From Buteo buteo (lineage: Eukaryota; Chordata; Aves; Accipitriformes; Accipitridae), in assembly GCF_964188355.1 (NCBI RefSeq), contig NC_134178.1:25135128-25199127 (forward strand): DNA of 64,000 nucleotides, written 5' to 3'. Shown one piece after another: positions 60,941 to 64,000 of this stretch. Within the stretch, counting starts at the first letter, position 1, and every line of letters begins with the position of its first letter. Both the position numbers and the translations under genes were made by a program. The notes under the pieces were generated by a model. That model had not been told where the DNA came from and made no database searches. It worked only from the letters and a program-made list of their open reading frames with translations.

Positions 60941-62768
60941 TGCCGAAATGGAGTTTGCTGTTAGCATGCAGGCACCAAGGCTATGTCTTCATTAGCAAAT
61001 GAAACAGGGTTAAAGTATAGTCTGAGCTTTGTCATGTGATTTGCTCATTTTTTTAAAAATTGTTAGGATGATCCATGGCATGATTTTTGGTCCAGGCCTA
61101 ATTATGCTTTTGTAGAGACCACCTGAGCATACTTTGGGGGATAGCACAGTCTGGGGCTGTCCCACGGGCAGTGTGGCTCATGGTCCTGTGCCTGGGGGCT
61201 GCAGGGAGAGGAGAGGGTCAGGGACCTTAGTGCAGTGGATGTGAGAGGTGCTCTGTGGAACTGGTTGATGTTGGGACTGGAGAGCATCGATGTATATGTT
61301 AGCATGGGTGTAACCCAAATGCATTTAGTTTTGATCCTTTAATGAAGTGTTGCCCTGTGGGATGCAGTACAGTAACCCTGAGTGCCTGTAGGCCTTCAGC
61401 TGAAGTCATGGAAGAAGTCAGAAGCAGCTCAGTTTTTTGGGGGGGAGGGGGTTCGAAATAATTTGTCATGCAGAGTGGTAATCCTTTTAGTACTGGCAGA
61501 AGAGGAAACTCGCTGTGTTTGGACACATAATAAATGTGACATGAATTCATTTGTAATCTCTCTGTAGGGAGATTTTTGTGTTGAGAGCAGTGTTTCCAAA
61601 GTCTGTGGGGAGATGACCTCTATGCTTTTTAATAATTTGTTTTTGGTAGGTGTTTGTTCCTCCATGTCTAGCAAAATTTCAAACAATACTGAAAGCAAAG
61701 GGCATTTGCAGTGAGAGGAACTTGAGAGGGGAAAAATTAAAAGACATGCTAATAGTAACCTCTTTGACCAATTACTTAAACTTAGTTACACACTATCTGA
61801 GTATCTATTGAGCTGTCACTAGCATCAGATTAGGAGGTCATATCCTGTTGTAACGTTAGCTACACTGTTACAGCACCACACAAGAGGTGTTTGCTAGTCC
61901 CGTTTCCAACAGGTCATTAATATCTCATTCCATTAATCCTAAAAGTGCTCATTAAAGTTAGTCAGGCTAAATTTGGTACATCTAGTATTGCTAAAGCAGC
62001 TGAAGTTTTTGTACCTGAAAATTCTTCCTTTTTTGTTTAAAAGAAAACAAAACAATGTAACAACAAGAAATAACCTCAAGCAAAAGCATAACAGAGAAGC
62101 AGCAATGTTGGGGAGCATTATGTCACATCTGCTGTGTGATGGGCTCCTCCCATCCTATTTCACCTGCAGCTGTCTGTGCTAGCTCAGGATGTGCCTCATC
62201 ACCCCACAAATAGTAGAAGCAAGAATAGATGCTGACCTTTAATGCAGCCTGTGCTCCTTTCACTCTGTCCTTTGACCTAGAATAAACCATTTCAGTTCAC
62301 CAAACAGGCAGAAAGCTAACCTAAATTAATGTTTCTGTGTTGGCTATTTGGCTTAGCAAATTGAAAGAGTTTATCACAGAAGGTAAGTGCCAAGAAGGAA
62401 CAGAAAGGTGGGACTGCAGCAGTGGCTGGGAGCCTGTCTGTGGCTGCCAAGGAATCACAGCCTGGAAAAAGGCAGTACTCCCTTCCTTTCCCTATTAGTA
62501 AATCAGGGTGTGTTAGAATTTTTTTTTTCCAGTTATTTGTGGTACGTTTCTCAGTCCCATCTTTCACATATGTACACTGGAAAAATCTCACATGTGCACA
62601 CTGTGTCGTTGTCCCCCCGCATAAAAATGGGATTTTCAGTGACCTGGTTCCTGATCTTGCAGAGCATTTGTCAGTTGGTCTCAAACTTGCTAGGCAAGAA
62701 CAAAAACATATTTAGTTGATATATAGGTATATATGTACTTACTAGACTGTACTTTCTTGAAAGCATCA
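60941..62768. other. Unique non-coding sequence
   Basis: No gene or transposon is recognised. A G-rich run (61439-61450) and overlapping frames on both strands near 62316-62719 show no domain. Confidence 0.55.
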
Positions 62769-62816
62769 TGCCGCGATTGAGAGACAGGACACAGCTTGAT
62801 GCAAGCAAAGAGTCAT

Positions 62817-62822
62817 TTTATT
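62817..62822 (-). terminator. LTR polyadenylation signal AATAAA (- strand)
   Basis: TTTATT on the + strand reads AATAAA on the - strand, between the TATA box and the LTR 3' end. Confidence 0.6.
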
Positions 62823-62837
62823 GCATATAACACTCAT

Positions 62838-62844
62838 TTATATA
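62838..62844 (-). promoter_or_regulatory. LTR TATA box TATATAA (- strand)
   Basis: TTATATA on the + strand. Transcription would start roughly 25-30 bp downstream, near 62810, which leaves a short R and a U5 of about 40 bp. Confidence 0.6.
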
Positions 62845-63032
62845 GGAAATTAAAAGACGTGTTTTTTAGACTGATTGGTTATTATGCTTCAAAGTTCTTA
62901 TCAGTGTGCGCTAATTGGTAGCTACTTAAACTTTAGCAATTGGACTGTTAGCAACTAAGCTGCTTTTGCAAAAGACTCTAAGTTCCAGCCCTTTATCGAG
63001 CATGACTCACGGGTCAGTAATTCTCCACCACA

Positions 63033-63319
63033 TTGGAGCCTCTCTATGTCCCTTATCAGGCCTCCCAAGGTTTATAGCCTACAAATTCCAGCACATCCCC
63101 TTCTAACAATGGAGCAGTGCCCGCCGTCCTGTCTGATTCCTTCAAGCCTTGCCCTACAGCATCATCTGTGGGTGAGAGAGATTGAGATCTTTTTAAATAA
63201 GGTTCTTCTGCATCTCTCAGACAGTTAGTGATATGAACAACCTGAATGATGTGAAACAAAGTGCTACTTAGGATTGCATCCATTGGAGATAATAGATAAA
63301 TCTTTGCTTTCAGCCCCAT
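63033..63319 (-). other. Possible retroviral internal remnant upstream of the ERVK-like LTR
   Basis: An 87-codon open frame on the - strand (63056-63319) ends 24 bp before the LTR 5' end. In a - strand provirus this is where the 3' end of the coding region would lie if the LTR is the 3' one. The frame holds a short hydrophobic stretch (ILSSTLFHIIQVVHI) followed by a polar tail. That is loosely compatible with an envelope cytoplasmic end, but I do not recognise a family. The purine-rich GGGACATAGAGAGG beside the LTR is a weak polypurine-tract candidate. It may equally be chance. Confidence 0.25.
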
Positions 63320-64000
63320 GACATTATTTCAATTCTATAGTAAAGATATTTTCAATTTCAAAATGAACTTCAGGGGAATCTCTACCAGATACAGCCTCTT
63401 AGCTGCTTGAAGGATCCAATCAACTAGATACAATGTCTTATGAAAAGCTGATCTGTAAACGTGTTCTTCTAGGAAGAGAGAGAAAGCATTTATAAAAGAT
63501 GAAAAACAAATATTTAAAGTCTGATTTATTCCCTTTTAACATGTCTATGCTATATTGCATTTGTGAATAGATAAGCAACATAAATAAGCAGCCATCTAGC
63601 TCAGTGGCATAGCCATTGCTCTTCTGTTGTTACCATTTGTGTGTGTAGGGGAGGGGGTGGGTACCACAGGTCCTCTAGGAGGAAAGTTATTGAAAAACCC
63701 ACTTGTGAAATTTGAGTGACTTAATCCATTTTTTTGTTAATTAATAGTCACTAATCAAGTATATGCTACAGTGTTTCTTTAATATTACATACATATCTGA
63801 CCAGATATCTTGTAAGAAAGTGTTCATGGAAGGGGTTTTTTTGGTGATAAATATGATCTTAGAAGTTCAACTATATATTTCATGCAGCAGTTGACCTTCC
63901 TCCAGGTTTAGCAAAATCTGTTTGTGTAGGAAAAGCGACAGAGGTCTTTAATTTAAGTAGTTCTCCCTTTTCCCCATTTGTACTGATAAAAGTTTGCATT
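63320..64000. other. Unique AT-rich non-coding sequence
   Basis: No assignable feature. A G-rich run (63649-63661) has only three G tracts. A tRNA A-box-like TAGCTCAGTGG (63597-63607) has no partner B box. Confidence 0.55.

Larger units (their letters stand above)
62769..63032 (-). mobile_element. Short ERVK-like LTR (alpha/beta-retrovirus-like), - strand
   Basis: On the - strand it begins TGTGGTGGAG and ends ATCGCGGCA (TG...CA), 264 bp long. It has TATATAA, then AATAAA 15 bp later, then a CTTTGCTTGCATC-rich end. AATAAA sitting in U3 just after the TATA box, ahead of a very short R, is the arrangement of avian sarcoma/leukosis-type LTRs, and the length fits too. The flanking bases (GCATCA and TTGGAG) do not match, so it is not a clean solo LTR: it may be one LTR of a disrupted provirus, or the right edge may be misplaced. 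No primer-binding site is seen on its downstream side. Confidence 0.65.

Noticed and set aside
63590..63680. tRNA A-box-like TAGCTCAGTGG
   Set aside because: No B box or acceptor pairing downstream.
1..64000. CRISPR arrays, bacterial operons, phage or plasmid functions
   Set aside because: No spaced direct repeats, ribosome-binding-site-linked gene clusters or bacterial-style dense coding occur anywhere.

Overview
The window looks like non-coding vertebrate DNA, most likely from a bird and more likely a neoavian than a galliform. The evidence is its repeats. There are two CR1-type LINE copies; one ends in the two ATTCTATG octamers typical of avian CR1. There are also two copies of one long terminal repeat (LTR) family that I recognise as a common avian ERVL-type LTR, plus a short alpha/beta-retrovirus-like (ERVK) LTR. 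The background is AT-rich, with homopolymer runs and A/C-rich tracts. No bacterial, phage or CRISPR structure is present. I found no convincing protein-coding host gene. Open frames outside repeats are short (mostly 60-110 codons), occur on both strands, and lack recognisable domains. The window is best read as intergenic or deep-intronic sequence.

Layout. 1-6.9 kb: unique AT-rich DNA with one promoter/first-exon-like signal (TATAAAAG, ATG, splice-donor-like GT at 3333-3420) and a 29-nt imperfect direct repeat 480 bp apart. 6.9-8.0 kb: a solo LTR with a perfect 5-bp target duplication and an internal minisatellite. 8.0-19.7 kb: unique DNA with a GC-rich patch near 10 kb, a strong G-quadruplex motif at 10.83 kb and several homopolymer tracts. 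19.7-21.75 kb: a 5'-truncated CR1 LINE on the + strand with a dead reverse-transcriptase frame. 21.75-33.9 kb: unique DNA with low-complexity tracts and small hairpins. 33.97-34.81 kb: an older CR1 fragment on the - strand. 41.7-42.75 kb: a second LTR of the 6.9-kb family. 54.7-55.45 kb: a probable third, unrelated solo LTR, probably on the - strand. 62.77-63.03 kb: a short ERVK-like LTR on the - strand with a possible internal remnant beside it. The rest is unique sequence in which I see nothing assignable.

No genes here work together. The clearest biology is transposon history: CR1 retrotransposition, LTR insertions from at least three endogenous-retrovirus lineages, and divergence of a tandem array inside one LTR family. 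I did not find strong evidence of an undescribed system. The most distinctive items are the repeat-bearing LTR family, the two probable LTRs at 54.7 and 62.8 kb, the two G4 motifs and the isolated promoter/first-exon signal at 3.3 kb.
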